Below are positions 52,547 through 60,399 of a stretch of DNA of 64,000 bases, one piece after another (positions within the stretch are counted from its first letter, which is position 1; the number at the start of each line of letters is the position of its first letter). The stretch spans positions 248,001 through 312,000 of the forward strand of contig CBDBPW010000001.1 in assembly GCA_965209045.1 (NCBI GenBank), in the 5' to 3' direction. Source of the DNA: JAJEFO01 sp965209045 (GTDB lineage Bacteria > Pseudomonadota > Alphaproteobacteria > Rhodobacterales > Rhodobacteraceae). A program made the translations under genes and the position numbers. Below the pieces are notes generated by a model, which had not been told where the DNA came from, made no database searches, and saw only the letters and a list, made by a program, of their open reading frames with translations.

Positions 52547-52565
52547 TGCTTCAGCCCCTGCGTAT

Positions 52566-52616
52566 TTGCACTTGCAGCATTTGGGGCAATGTAGCGATGC
52601 AGGGCTCGATTGGCAA
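52566..52616 (-). promoter_or_regulatory. phaC promoter with PhaR-type operator
   Basis: On the minus strand TTGCCA (complement of 52611-52616), 17 bases, TACATT (complement of 52588-52593). Just after the -10 lies CTGC-AAGT-GCAA (52566-52577), a near-match to CTGC-N4-GCAG. It lies in the 107-base divergent region shared with phaZ, so the same regulator could act on both. Confidence 0.55.
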
Positions 52617-52653
52617 AGCGGCGTTTTGGCCCAGGTGCGCGGGGAGTGCGGAT

Positions 52654-53961
52654 ATGCGATACATGCTGACCTACGACACCATGGAGGCGACCAGAAACAC
52701 CAGCCAGTGGGTTGGCGCAACCGCAGCCGCAATGGCATCCTACCCTGTCTGGGGTGCCGTGCCGAATCCCTGGATCGGGCTCATGGCCGCATGGGGTGAA
52801 GTCACGGAACGCAGCTTTGCAAGGATGGCTGCCCGACCCGACTGGGGCATTGATTCCGTGGTCGGTGAGGACGGTCGCGATCATCTTGTCGACATCGAAA
52901 CGGAAGTCGCCCGCCCGTTCTGCGACCTGATTCGCTTCCGAGTCCAGGCACGACCGGAACGGCGGCGGCGCATCCTGCTGGTCGCCCCGATGTCAGGACA
53001 CTATGCAACGCTTTTGCGCCCAACCGTGCACAGCCTGCTGCCCGATGCCGAAATCTGGATCACGGACTGGCACAACACGCGCGACATCCCGGTCAGCGCC
53101 GGGAAGTTCGACATCGAGGACTACACTCTCTACCTGTCCGAGTTCATTCGCCATCTCGGCCCGTCGATCAACGTGATCGCCGTGTGCCAGCCCGCTCCGC
53201 TGGCGCTTGCCGCGACGGCCTATCTCGCGGCGGAAGCTCCCGAGGCCCAGCCGCGCACCCTGGCGCTGTTCGGCGGGCCGGTGGATCCGGATGCCGCACG
53301 CACCGAGGTCACGGATTTCGGGCGCCGCGTGACCATGGGGCAGCTCGAACAGTTCATGATCCAGCGCGTGGGCTTCAAGTATGCGGGCGTCGGGCGACTG
53401 GTCTACCCGGGGCTCCTGCAGCTCGCTTCCTTCATGACCATGAACACGGAGACTCACGTGCGCGCCTTCACGAACCAGATCGTGCTGGCCGCAAAGGGAG
53501 AGGCGGCGGACCACGACAGGCACAACCGCTTCTACGACGAGTATCTCGCGGTCATGGACATGCCTGCCGAGTTCTATCTGTCCACCGTCGAGCGCGTGTT
53601 CAAGAACCGGGAAATCGCGCGAAACAGGTTCACCGTGAACGGACGCCGTGTCGATTTCGGCGCAATCACCGACGTCGCGGTCAAGACGGTCGAGGGCGAG
53701 CAGGACAACATCTCCGCCCCGGGACAATGCCTCGCGGCCCTGGACCTGCTCACGGGATTGCCGGCTTCCAAGAAGGCCTCGCATCTTGAGCCTGGCGCCG
53801 GCCACTACGGAATCTTTGCCGGCAGGAGCTGGCGCGACAACATCCGACCCCTGGTTCTGGATTTCATCGATCAGAACGCGCCCTCCCGGCATCGCGCAGC
53901 TGCCCGTGACGCGCATGGCGGCCAGGAGCCTGCAGAGGGCGCGTCCATCACGTCCAGTTGA
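52654..53961 (+). CDS. phaZ: Intracellular polyhydroxybutyrate depolymerase
   Basis: A 435-residue PhaZ-type (non-secreted) depolymerase. It lacks a signal peptide and has the cysteine lipase-like box CQPAP around Cys178 (INVIAVCQPAPLALAATAYL) typical of intracellular enzymes. Other blocks are RRRILLVAPMSGHYATLLRP, ITDWHNTRDIPVSAGKFDIE, LYLSEFIRHLGP and GHYGIFAGRSWRD with the catalytic histidine. The ATG at 52654 is preceded by GGGGAG. It mobilises stored PHB to oligomers and monomers. The gene end overlaps the convergent DUF3572 gene by 14 bases. Confidence 0.92.
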   Translation: MRYMLTYDTMEATRNTSQWVGATAAAMASYPVWGAVPNPWIGLMAAWGEVTERSFARMAARPDWGIDSVVGEDGRDHLVDIETEVARPFCDLIRFRVQARPERRRRILLVAPMSGHYATLLRPTVHSLLPDAEIWITDWHNTRDIPVSAGKFDIEDYTLYLSEFIRHLGPSINVIAVCQPAPLALAATAYLAAEAPEAQPRTLALFGGPVDPDAARTEVTDFGRRVTMGQLEQFMIQRVGFKYAGVGRLVYPGLLQLASFMTMNTETHVRAFTNQIVLAAKGEAADHDRHNRFYDEYLAVMDMPAEFYLSTVERVFKNREIARNRFTVNGRRVDFGAITDVAVKTVEGEQDNISAPGQCLAALDLLTGLPASKKASHLEPGAGHYGIFAGRSWRDNIRPLVLDFIDQNAPSRHRAAARDAHGGQEPAEGASITSS

Positions 53962-54235
53962 CTTGTGCGCCTCCCGGCAGCGCGGCACGTGCACGGAGGG
54001 GAAAGTCGCCGGCATATCCTGCCGCCTTGCAGAAGCCCTGCACCCAGGCATCGTCCATCAGCAGGAAGTCCAGCACCGAGGCCAGGAATTCGAGATCCTT
54101 CGAGCGCTGCCGCAGGTCCGACTCCGTGGCGCCCGTTGAACCGAGAAAGACGGGCAGAAGCTCGTCATCGCCGACCAGCCATGACAGGGCCTTGATCGCG
54201 AGAATCTCTGCAGCGTCCTTTGGCAGCGGCGTCAT
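53948..54235 (-). CDS. DUF3572 family protein
   Basis: A 95-residue small acidic cytoplasmic protein: AAEILAIKALSWLVGDDELL, PVFLGSTGATESDLR, FLASVLDFLLMDDAWVQGFC. This is the conserved length and core of DUF3572, a family found in alphaproteobacteria. I use the ATG at 54235; ten more codons upstream are open but atypical. Function unknown. Its 3' end overlaps the phaZ 3' end tail to tail. Confidence 0.85.
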   Translation of the reverse strand: MTPLPKDAAEILAIKALSWLVGDDELLPVFLGSTGATESDLRQRSKDLEFLASVLDFLLMDDAWVQGFCKAAGYAGDFPLRARAALPGGAQVNWT

Positions 54236-54368
54236 GTCCGGCCCCGTCCCAAGCAACAACGCCATTACAGGAATTCGACGGTTGCCAAAACGGGAATCCT
54301 CTGGTCGGGAGAGTTTCCGGGGCGGCGCACGCGGACCTGTCCCGATGCAAGTCGGCGCAACGCCCGGT

Positions 54369-54857
54369 TCAACGACGCTTGAATCGCTTCAGGGAACGCT
54401 CCAGCCGGTCGGCATAGGCTGAACGCTCGTCGGGGCTCATCGCTTCAAGCCGTTCGAGCAGCAACGCCTCCCCAAGCAACTGGCGTTCCTCGGCAACTCC
54501 CCGTTGCTCCTGCAGGATGCGCCTCACCTCGTCCGGGCCGAACGGTTCCGCCCGGAGCGCCACCAACAGTTCATCAAGCAGGTCACGCAACCGGCCGCGA
54601 CTCGCCTGGAGATGAGGACGCTTCCCTGTCAGCTTGTCATGAAGCGCCCCCCGGTCTCCAGGACCCAGCGCGTGCGCGAAGGGCTCGCCGATCACGCCCC
54701 GCACAGGTCCCGCGACACCGTCGCCCCAGCGCGGGCGGTCTGGCGCAAGGGCGCGTCCCACGAAGGCGCCAATGACAACGAAATTCAGTGCCAGCGACAC
54801 GAACAGGAGCGGCTTCACCCAGGAACGGCGCCGGCGTGATGCAGCGTTCTCATTCAT
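54369..54857 (-). CDS. Spy/CpxP-like periplasmic (heavy-metal resistance) protein
   Basis: A 162-residue protein with an N-terminal membrane anchor (WVKPLLFVSLALNFVVIGAF) and a helical, Arg/Glu-rich periplasmic part with LLDELLVALRAEPF and LEAMSPDERSAYADRLERSL. This fits the periplasmic heavy-metal sensor/resistance family related to Spy and CpxP. The start overlaps the upstream anti-sigma gene by eight bases. It is the last gene of the EF-hand, sigma, anti-sigma, Spy-like row. It probably senses or buffers envelope or metal stress, by analogy. Confidence 0.8.
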   Translation of the reverse strand: MNENAASRRRRSWVKPLLFVSLALNFVVIGAFVGRALAPDRPRWGDGVAGPVRGVIGEPFAHALGPGDRGALHDKLTGKRPHLQASRGRLRDLLDELLVALRAEPFGPDEVRRILQEQRGVAEERQLLGEALLLERLEAMSPDERSAYADRLERSLKRFKRR

Positions 54858-55194
54858 CGAGGATCGCCTCAAGGTCGGTCCCGGGAAGGAAGGTCGCCAG
54901 CGCGACCGTGTCGTCACTCCCGAGCGTCAAGGCATCTATTGCATCCGGCATCGCAAACCCGATCCAGACTCCGAGTGCCGCAGCCCCGGACAGTCCGGAC
55001 GCGGCGAACGCCCGACCCAGCCAGGCGAACCGCAGGACCGGAAGGCCGGCAGGAGCGGGCGCGGGCCTGGCGGTCCCTGCATCGACGCTTGCCGCAAGGC
55101 GTTCCAGGAATTCGCCGGAGGGCGACGGCCTTTCCGAGCGACCCGCTGCAAACAGCGTCTCAAGCGCATCGTCGTCACGGGCGTTTCCGGTCAT
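54850..55194 (-). CDS. Probable anti-sigma factor (single-pass membrane protein)
   Basis: A 114-residue protein that follows the sigma-factor gene with a 20-base overlap. Residues 1-55 are hydrophilic and cytoplasmic in prediction (DDDALETLFAAGRSERPSPS, GEFLERLAASVDAG). A membrane segment follows (AFAASGLSGAAALGVWIGFA), then a short tail. Arrangement and size fit the small anti-sigma proteins paired with this group of ECF factors. No zinc-binding (ZAS) motif is seen. The ATG at 55194 is used; a TTG at 55200 is possible. Confidence 0.72.
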   Translation of the reverse strand: MTGNARDDDALETLFAAGRSERPSPSGEFLERLAASVDAGTARPAPAPAGLPVLRFAWLGRAFAASGLSGAAALGVWIGFAMPDAIDALTLGSDDTVALATFLPGTDLEAILDE

Positions 55195-55792
55195 CCTCAA
55201 ACCCCAGTTCTTCCCTCTTGCCGTACAGCGCCTTCTTGAGGGCGCGCTTGCCCCGTGCAGTCAGACTTTCCACCGCCTCCACGCCGATGTCCATTATCTC
55301 GGCGATCTCGGGATTCGAGAATCCCTCGATGTGACGCATCACCACGGCCTGCCTTTGCCTGGCAGGAAGGGCAGACAGGGCGGCATCCAGAGTTTCGGAT
55401 CTCTGCCTTGCGGTCATGACGTCGACCGCGCTTGCCAGGTCTGCGGCCGGTTCGGCGATGGAATCCAGCGCAATCTGCGGCCCGACCCGCCGCCTCCGAA
55501 GTCGATCAGTGCAGAGATTCATCGCCACCCTGCAGGCCCAGGTCGAGACCTTTGCGTCGCCCTGCCGCCAGTCCGGTGCCATCTTCCAGAGCCTCAGCAT
55601 GGTCTCCTGCACGACATCCTCTGCTTCGGAATGGTCGCCGAGAACCCTGGCCGCGCAGCCGAAGAGCATTGGTCCGAGCCGCGCGACCAACTGCTGGCCA
55701 GCCTGCGCATCGCCATTTGCAAACGAGACGAGAAGCGCCGAGTCCGGCACTTCGCCTGCATGAGGGGCGACAAGAGCGGCATTGTCTTCCAT
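55175..55792 (-). CDS. ECF-type RNA polymerase sigma factor
   Basis: A 205-residue sigma-70 family ECF factor. Region 2 is visible (GCAARVLGDHSEAEDVVQET, MLRLWKMAPDWRQGDAKVST, WACRVAMNLCTDRLRRRR), and region 4 (AALSALPARQRQAVVMRHIE, GFSNPEIAEIMDIGVEAVES, LTARGKRALKKAL). There is a polar linker between. The gene overlaps the anti-sigma gene by 20 bases, as expected of coupled pairs. Together with the EF-hand protein upstream and the Spy-like protein downstream, it should direct an envelope or metal/calcium-stress regulon. The regulon is not known. Confidence 0.9.
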   Translation of the reverse strand: MEDNAALVAPHAGEVPDSALLVSFANGDAQAGQQLVARLGPMLFGCAARVLGDHSEAEDVVQETMLRLWKMAPDWRQGDAKVSTWACRVAMNLCTDRLRRRRVGPQIALDSIAEPAADLASAVDVMTARQRSETLDAALSALPARQRQAVVMRHIEGFSNPEIAEIMDIGVEAVESLTARGKRALKKALYGKREELGFEDDRKRP

Positions 55793-55847
55793 CTCCGACC
55801 GGACCTAGAGCCGGACTGCCGCAAGGGCAATCCGGCACGTTTCGGCG

Positions 55848-56339
55848 TCAGTTCCGCCAGAAGCCCCACCAGCGACCCCCCTTGTCTCCGCGGCGGCCGC
55901 GATGGCGACCTGCGAATCGCTCCATCCCGGCCTCGAATTCCTCCGCACTGACTCCGCCGGAGTCGTCGGAATCGAGCCGCATGATCCCCCGGAGCCGGCC
56001 ACCATGATGTCCGCGGGCCGCCAAAGCGTCCTGGCTCAGCACGCCATCGCCATCGGCGTCAAGGCGCGCGAACATGCGGGCGGCCGCCTCGCCCGCCCGC
56101 GCCCGCGCGGCAGCCACGAACTCAGCTTCGCTGATGTCACCGCTGCCATCGGCGTCCATTTCCGCGAAGCGCGCTCCGGGCAGCATTTCCAGGTCTTCGC
56201 GGGTGATTTCCCCGCTGCCGTCAACATCCAGCTGCTCGAAGGTCACGTGGACCCTTGCCTGCTCCAGGGCAAGTGCGGCGCCTGTTCCGGTCGCAGTCAG
56301 CGATGCCGCCGCAAGGATCGAGAGTCTCGCAAGTTTCAT
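55848..56339 (-). CDS. Periplasmic EF-hand (calcium-binding) protein
   Basis: A 163-residue secreted protein with a signal peptide (MKLARLSILAAASLTATGTG-AALA) and four EF-hand loops: D38-L50 (DVDGSGEITREDL), D62-F74 (DADGSGDISEAEF), D94-L106 (DADGDGVLSQDAL) and D123-F135 (DSDDSGGVSAEEF). All but the fourth keep the canonical DxDxDG-type positions. The basic tail is RGRRGDKGGRWWG. It lies directly upstream of the sigma factor on the same strand and may be its sensor or a target. The ATG is preceded by GGAGACCAGGAA. Confidence 0.88.
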   Translation of the reverse strand: MKLARLSILAAASLTATGTGAALALEQARVHVTFEQLDVDGSGEITREDLEMLPGARFAEMDADGSGDISEAEFVAAARARAGEAAARMFARLDADGDGVLSQDALAARGHHGGRLRGIMRLDSDDSGGVSAEEFEAGMERFAGRHRGRRGDKGGRWWGFWRN

Positions 56340-56557
56340 TTCCTGGTCTCCGTCGTTTTGTGTCTACGGCAACTTGAACGTGGCGCGGCGGACTTTCCGT
56401 CGATTCCATCTCGGCAAGCCGCGCCGAGCGCCCGCGAAATCAATGACCGGAAGCTGGCGGGCCGTTTCCGCATCAGGGGCGGCGAGCGCCCGAACGTCTC
56501 AGGTTCACGCAGAGATTCCCTGCATGTTCGTCAATGCGTCAAGGATTCTCGGGGCGG

Positions 56558-56848
56558 CTACATCAAGGAGCGCGCAAGATCCGGCAGCACGATGTCGCGG
56601 AGAATGATGATGATGAGGAAGGCCACGAGCGGCGTAAGGTCGAGCGCGCCGGTGTTCGGAAGCACACGCCTGATTGGCTGGTACACGGGCTCCAGAAGCC
56701 GGCAGAGGCCGTCCCAGATCGATGCCACCATGGGCTGGCGCAGGTTCAGGACGTTGAAACTGATCAGCCAGCTCAGGATGACGTGCACAAGCACGACCAT
56801 GAAGGCGACGTCCAGCAACAGGGAGATAATCTGCAAGATCGAATTCAC
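56558..56848 (-). CDS. YggT family membrane protein
   Basis: A 96-residue protein with two hydrophobic regions (QIISLLLDVAFMVVLVHVIL and LVAFLIIIILRDIVLP) around the conserved loop RLLEPVYQPIRRVLPNTGAL-DLTPLV. Both features are YggT hallmarks. It is a small inner-membrane protein often near division or osmotic-stress genes; function is not settled. It is divergent from the UMF1 transporter gene with a 198-base gap. Confidence 0.88.
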   Translation of the reverse strand: MNSILQIISLLLDVAFMVVLVHVILSWLISFNVLNLRQPMVASIWDGLCRLLEPVYQPIRRVLPNTGALDLTPLVAFLIIIILRDIVLPDLARSLM

Positions 56849-57046
56849 GAACTGTCCTCAATTGCTTCAGGCATTCACCTAAGGCCCCATGCAAGTCCGT
56901 GCAAGCCCCGAACTCGTGACCTTGCACGGCTCGGGCCGCGATTGCGCGATGCGGCGCCCCCTGCACGAAGTGCTTTCGCATGGCAGAACCAAGGTTGCGT
57001 ACGGTTTCCCGTCCGGCTTAAGTCTGCGAAAACAGGGACGGTCCAA

Positions 57047-58441
57047 ATGCAGACAGCGGTTCTCAGGAAACGAATTTGGGGGTGGTTCTTCTTTGACTGG
57101 GCCAGCCAACCCTATCATACGCTGCTCGTGACCTTTGTCTTCGGCCCGTATTTCGCCGCCGTTGCCACGCAGCACTTCATGGGGTCAGGCCTGCCCGAAC
57201 AGGCTGCGGATGCGCGGGCGCAATCGCTTTGGTCACTTGGCCTGACCGTCTCCAGCCTCGTCGTGGGTCTCGGCGGCCCGGTCCTGGGCGCGCTTGCGGA
57301 CGCAGCCGGACGCCGCATGCCATGGATCATCGTGTTTTCGGCGCTGTGCGTCCTGGGTTCAGGCTCACTCTGGTGGGTGATGCCCGACGGATCGAACCTC
57401 GCGTTCGGGCTCATCGTCTTCGGGATCGGCTTCATCGGGGCCGAGCTCGCGCTGATCTTCACCAACGCGCAGCTTCCCTCCCTCGGCCCGACCAAGGAGA
57501 TCGGGAAGATCTCCGGCTCGGGATACGCCTTCGGATATCTCGGGGGGCTGGTCTCGCTTCTCATAATGCTGGCGCTGTTTCTCGAGCAGGCGTCGGGGAC
57601 CACGATCGTCGGCCTGGCGCCAGCCCTGGGCCTTGATCCGGAAGCACGCGAGGGCACGCGCTTCGTCGGACCCCTTGCTGCGGCCTGGTTCGCGGTCTTC
57701 ATGGTCCCGTACTTCCTTTGGGTGCGCGAGGAACCGGCGCTGCGGAAGCGCGCTCATGCCGTCGAATCGCTGAAGCACCTGCTAGACAGGCTGCGCGCGC
57801 TGCCAAGGCGCCCGAGCCTCGCTTCGTTTCTTGGCGGCTCGATGCTCTACCGCGACGGCTTGAACGGGCTCTACGCCTTTGGCGGCACCTATGCGGTCCT
57901 CGTCCTGAACTGGGAGATCACGCAGGTGGGAATCTTCGGGATCATCGGCCTGATCTCGGCAGCCGTCCTGTCGTGGATCGGTGGAGGCCTTGACCGCCGC
58001 TTCGGGCCGAAGCCGGTCATAACCTTTTGCGTCCTCGCGCTCATCGTGGTCTGCGCCACGATCATGTCGGTGCGCCCAGACAGCATTTTCGGGCTGCCTG
58101 TCGCGGCATATTGCGGAGCCTCGGGTGCCATTTGCCAGGATCTCCCGCAACTGGTCTTCATGGCCTGCGGCGCCCTCATCGGCGGCCTTGGAGGCATCCT
58201 GCAAGCCGCGAGCCGCACGCTCATGGCGCGCCATGTCGACCCGGACACGGCGACCGAAGCCTTCGGCCTTTATGGCCTTGCAGGGCGGGCCACCGCGTTT
58301 CTTGCACCCCTGCTGATCGGGATCGTTACCGCCATGACCGGCAGCGTGGCCTTGGGCATGACGCCCATAATTGCACTTTTCGCTTCAGGCGCCGTCCTGC
58401 TACGATGGACCAACCGTGACGGAGATCGAGCAGAAAAATGA
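57047..58441 (+). CDS. MFS transporter, UMF1 family
   Basis: A 464-residue membrane protein with about twelve hydrophobic segments. The N-terminus (WGWFFFDWASQPYHTLLVTF) is the UMF1/Atg22-type hallmark; LGGPVLGALADAAGRRMPWI holds the MFS loop motif; GYAFGYLGGLVSLLIMLALF and ASRTLMARHVDPDTATEAFG are further family blocks. The ATG at 57047 has AGGGAC upstream. Its stop is coupled to mepA (ATGA overlap). The substrate of bacterial UMF1 members is unknown; export of small metabolites is the common suggestion. Confidence 0.9.
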   Translation: MQTAVLRKRIWGWFFFDWASQPYHTLLVTFVFGPYFAAVATQHFMGSGLPEQAADARAQSLWSLGLTVSSLVVGLGGPVLGALADAAGRRMPWIIVFSALCVLGSGSLWWVMPDGSNLAFGLIVFGIGFIGAELALIFTNAQLPSLGPTKEIGKISGSGYAFGYLGGLVSLLIMLALFLEQASGTTIVGLAPALGLDPEAREGTRFVGPLAAAWFAVFMVPYFLWVREEPALRKRAHAVESLKHLLDRLRALPRRPSLASFLGGSMLYRDGLNGLYAFGGTYAVLVLNWEITQVGIFGIIGLISAAVLSWIGGGLDRRFGPKPVITFCVLALIVVCATIMSVRPDSIFGLPVAAYCGASGAICQDLPQLVFMACGALIGGLGGILQAASRTLMARHVDPDTATEAFGLYGLAGRATAFLAPLLIGIVTAMTGSVALGMTPIIALFASGAVLLRWTNRDGDRAEK

Positions 58442-59295
58442 ACACCCGGATTCTCAAGGCTTTCGCCATCGCATGTGCGCTTTCCGCTCCTGCGTCCGCC
58501 GAACCGATCGCGAAGGAACTCTTCGGTGCAATGAAGACGCCGTCGGCCGAAGGCAGCGCCCCCATCGGCGGTTACGCCCGTGGCTGCCTGGCCGGGGCGA
58601 GCCAGTTGCCCGAAACAGGTCCGACCTGGCAGGCGATGAGGCTGTCGCGCAACAGGAACTGGGGCCATCCGGAACTGATCGACTTCGTCACGAAGCTCTC
58701 GCGGTTCGCCGCGACGCAGGAAGGATGGGCCGGGCTCTATGTGGGCGACCTCTCGCCGCCTCGCGGCGGTCCCATGTCAGGGCATCGCAGCCACCAGATC
58801 GGGCTTGACGCCGACATTTGGATGCTGCCGCCAATGCGGCTCGACCTCTCGCGGCAGGAGCGGGAGGACCTGTCATCGATTTCGACCCGGCGAGCCAAGG
58901 GCGCATACGTCAACGACAACTGGACGGCCGAGCATCACGCTATCCTCCGCACCGCCGCCGAGGACGAGCGAGTCGCGCGAATCTTCGTGTTTCCCGGTGC
59001 CAAGGTTCAGATGTGCAACGACGAGACTGGTGACCGGCGGTGGTTGCGGAAGATCCGTCCGTGGTGGGGCCATCATTACCACTTCCACGTTCGGCTGACC
59101 TGTCCGGACTATGCGACAGACTGCGTGAACCAGGCGCCACCGCCAGAGGGCGACGGATGCGCAGATGCGGAGACCTGGGTCAGGAACATCCTCAACCCGC
59201 CGCCGCCGGACCCGGACGCACCGCCCCCGAAGCCGCGGCCGGAACTCATGCTCGCCGACTTGCCGGAACGGTGCGCGACGACGTTGACGCGTTGA
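58438..59295 (+). CDS. mepA: Penicillin-insensitive murein endopeptidase
   Basis: A 285-residue periplasmic zinc peptidase with signal peptide (MNTRILKAFAIACALSAPA-SA). Zinc ligands are in GHRSHQIGLDADIWM (His, Asp) and in HHYHFHVRLTCP (His), as in the LAS/MepA family. Two cysteines and a proline-rich tail (NPPPPDPDAPPPKPRPE) follow. It cuts D-Ala-meso-DAP cross-links in peptidoglycan. Translationally coupled to the UMF1 transporter gene. Confidence 0.93.
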   Translation: MNTRILKAFAIACALSAPASAEPIAKELFGAMKTPSAEGSAPIGGYARGCLAGASQLPETGPTWQAMRLSRNRNWGHPELIDFVTKLSRFAATQEGWAGLYVGDLSPPRGGPMSGHRSHQIGLDADIWMLPPMRLDLSRQEREDLSSISTRRAKGAYVNDNWTAEHHAILRTAAEDERVARIFVFPGAKVQMCNDETGDRRWLRKIRPWWGHHYHFHVRLTCPDYATDCVNQAPPPEGDGCADAETWVRNILNPPPPDPDAPPPKPRPELMLADLPERCATTLTR

Positions 59296-59472
59296 CTGAA
59301 GGCCTCGCGGCAGAACTGCCGCCCAAGCCACGCTTCGGACCTGGCTCACCGCTGCGCTTGCCGAGCGGCGTTCCGGGTCGCTTGACCGGCGGGATCTCGA
59401 GCGGTATTCGCCCCGCGTTCCCGTGCCGCCGGGAGCCAAGTCTCCGCAACCTTGCAAAAACGGATTCATCAC

Positions 59473-60096
59473 ATGTCCCGCATCCTGCCCGGCATCCTCT
59501 GCATGGCCGCCATCGTCGTGGCATCCAACATCCTTGTGCAGTTCCTGTTCGGTCAATGGCTGACGTGGGGCGCGTTCACCTATCCGCTGGCATTCCTGGT
59601 GACCGACGTGATGAACAGGCTCTACGGGGCCGCAATGGCGCGCCGCGTCGTGGTGGCAGGGTTCGCGGTCGGCGTGACCTGCTCCATTGTCGGGACGCAG
59701 ATCGCAGGAGAATTCGGACCGCTCGTGACATGGCGGATCGCGGCCGGATCCGGTCTTGCCTTCCTGACCGCGCAATTGCTGGACGTGGCCGTGTTCGACA
59801 GGTTGAGAGACGGGGTCTGGTGGCGCGCGCCGTTCGTTTCGTCGCTGATCGGCTCGGCGGTCGACACGGCAATCTTCTTCACGGTCGCGTTTTCGGCATG
59901 GCTTGCATTCGTCGAGCCCGGAAACGACGTGAGCTGGGCAAACGCCTTTCTGCCGTTGCTGGGGCTTGGGCCCGCCCTGCCGCTCTGGGTGTCGCTTGCG
60001 CTGGCCGACTGGGGCGTCAAGCTTGGAATCGCCGTTCTGGCACTGGTGCCATTTCGCCTCATTGTCGAGAAACTGGGCGGACAAGACGCAAAATAG
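59473..60096 (+). CDS. yhhQ: Queuosine precursor transporter (VUT family)
   Basis: A 207-residue membrane protein with about six segments. VVASNILVQFLFGQWLTWGA, FTYPLAFLVTDVMNRLYGA, VGTQIAGEFGPLVTWRIAA, and FLTAQLLDVAVFDRLRDGVW are hallmarks of the YhhQ/VUT family that imports queuosine precursors for tRNA modification. The ATG at 59473 lacks a strong ribosome binding site; a TTG at 59452 precedes it. The stop at 60094 is followed directly by the -35 box of the small RNA gene. Confidence 0.88.
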   Translation: MSRILPGILCMAAIVVASNILVQFLFGQWLTWGAFTYPLAFLVTDVMNRLYGAAMARRVVVAGFAVGVTCSIVGTQIAGEFGPLVTWRIAAGSGLAFLTAQLLDVAVFDRLRDGVWWRAPFVSSLIGSAVDTAIFFTVAFSAWLAFVEPGNDVSWANAFLPLLGLGPALPLWVSLALADWGVKLGIAVLALVPFRLIVEKLGGQDAK

Positions 60097-60144
60097 TTTG
60101 ACAGCTGCGGATTCCGTGCCAACCTCCCCGCAATCGAAACAGGC

Positions 60145-60159
60145 GAAAGGAGGTGGTCC
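60145..60159 (+). promoter_or_regulatory. Extreme Shine-Dalgarno: 15-base match to the 16S rRNA 3' end
   Basis: GAAAGGAGGTGGTCC is complementary to the 3' terminal sequence of bacterial 16S rRNA (GGATCACCTCCTTTC) at every position, with one G-U pair. Normal sites use four to seven bases. Spacing from AGGAGG to the GTG start is seven bases. An upstream ACCTCC at 60122-60127 can hide it in a hairpin. Confidence 0.75.
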
Positions 60160-60160
60160 A

Positions 60161-60217
60161 GTGTCCAGAGCGATATTGGAGAGAGGTGTCCGGACAGTCG
60201 GGAGACCCATCAGCTGA
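60161..60217 (+). CDS. Tiny ORF, 18 codons
   Basis: GTG start, sequence VSRAILERGVRTVGRPIS, then TGA. Arginine-rich (four of eighteen), with no known domain. It is supported by its exceptional ribosome binding site (60145-60159) and its own promoter-like box and terminator. It could be a leader peptide or a real microprotein, or the ORF may be incidental to a regulatory RNA. Too short for homology to be judged by eye. Confidence 0.5.
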   Translation: MSRAILERGVRTVGRPIS

Positions 60218-60298
60218 AGGGCAGACCCTTCGCACAAGCACTCCTGATTGGGCCGCCGGTCATCCCGGTCCCTAACTGGCCCATCTCCAAGACACTCG

Positions 60299-60333
60299 GA
60301 AGGGTCGCCTCGTCGGCGGCCCTTCTTCTTTCC
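60299..60333 (+). terminator. Rho-independent terminator before arfB
   Basis: GAAGGGTCGCC (60299-60309) and GGCGGCCCTTC (60315-60325) form an eleven-pair stem with one G-U and a five-base loop, followed by TTCTTTCC. It should end the small transcript about 70 bases before arfB, or act as an attenuator for arfB. Confidence 0.8.
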
Positions 60334-60399
60334 TGAATGGCCGCGATCCGGCGGTTCCGTGGCGCCGGCGCGGCCTGAATCATCGAAGCGAGCAACCCT

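Larger units (their letters stand above)
60098..60333 (+). ncRNA. Putative small structured transcript with an 18-codon ORF
   Basis: Its parts line up as an independent small gene. TTGACA (60098-60103) directly after the yhhQ stop is a perfect -35 box, though the -10 17 bases on (AACCTC) is poor. The leader has ACCTCC (60122-60127), able to pair with GGAGGT of the ribosome binding site (60149-60154). An 18-codon ORF follows (60161-60217), then small hairpins (AAGGG-CAGA-CCCTT around 60217-60230; CCGG-TCATC-CCGG inside GGGCC/GGCCC at about 60250-60280) and a strong terminator at 60299-60333. Transcription in vivo is not shown by sequence. It lies between yhhQ and arfB. Confidence 0.55.

Noticed and set aside
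59400..59472. Possible preQ1 riboswitch before the queuosine-precursor transporter
   Set aside because: There is a short GGAG/CTCC hairpin and an A-rich stretch, but the pseudoknot pairing and conserved loop of known preQ1 classes could not be fitted.
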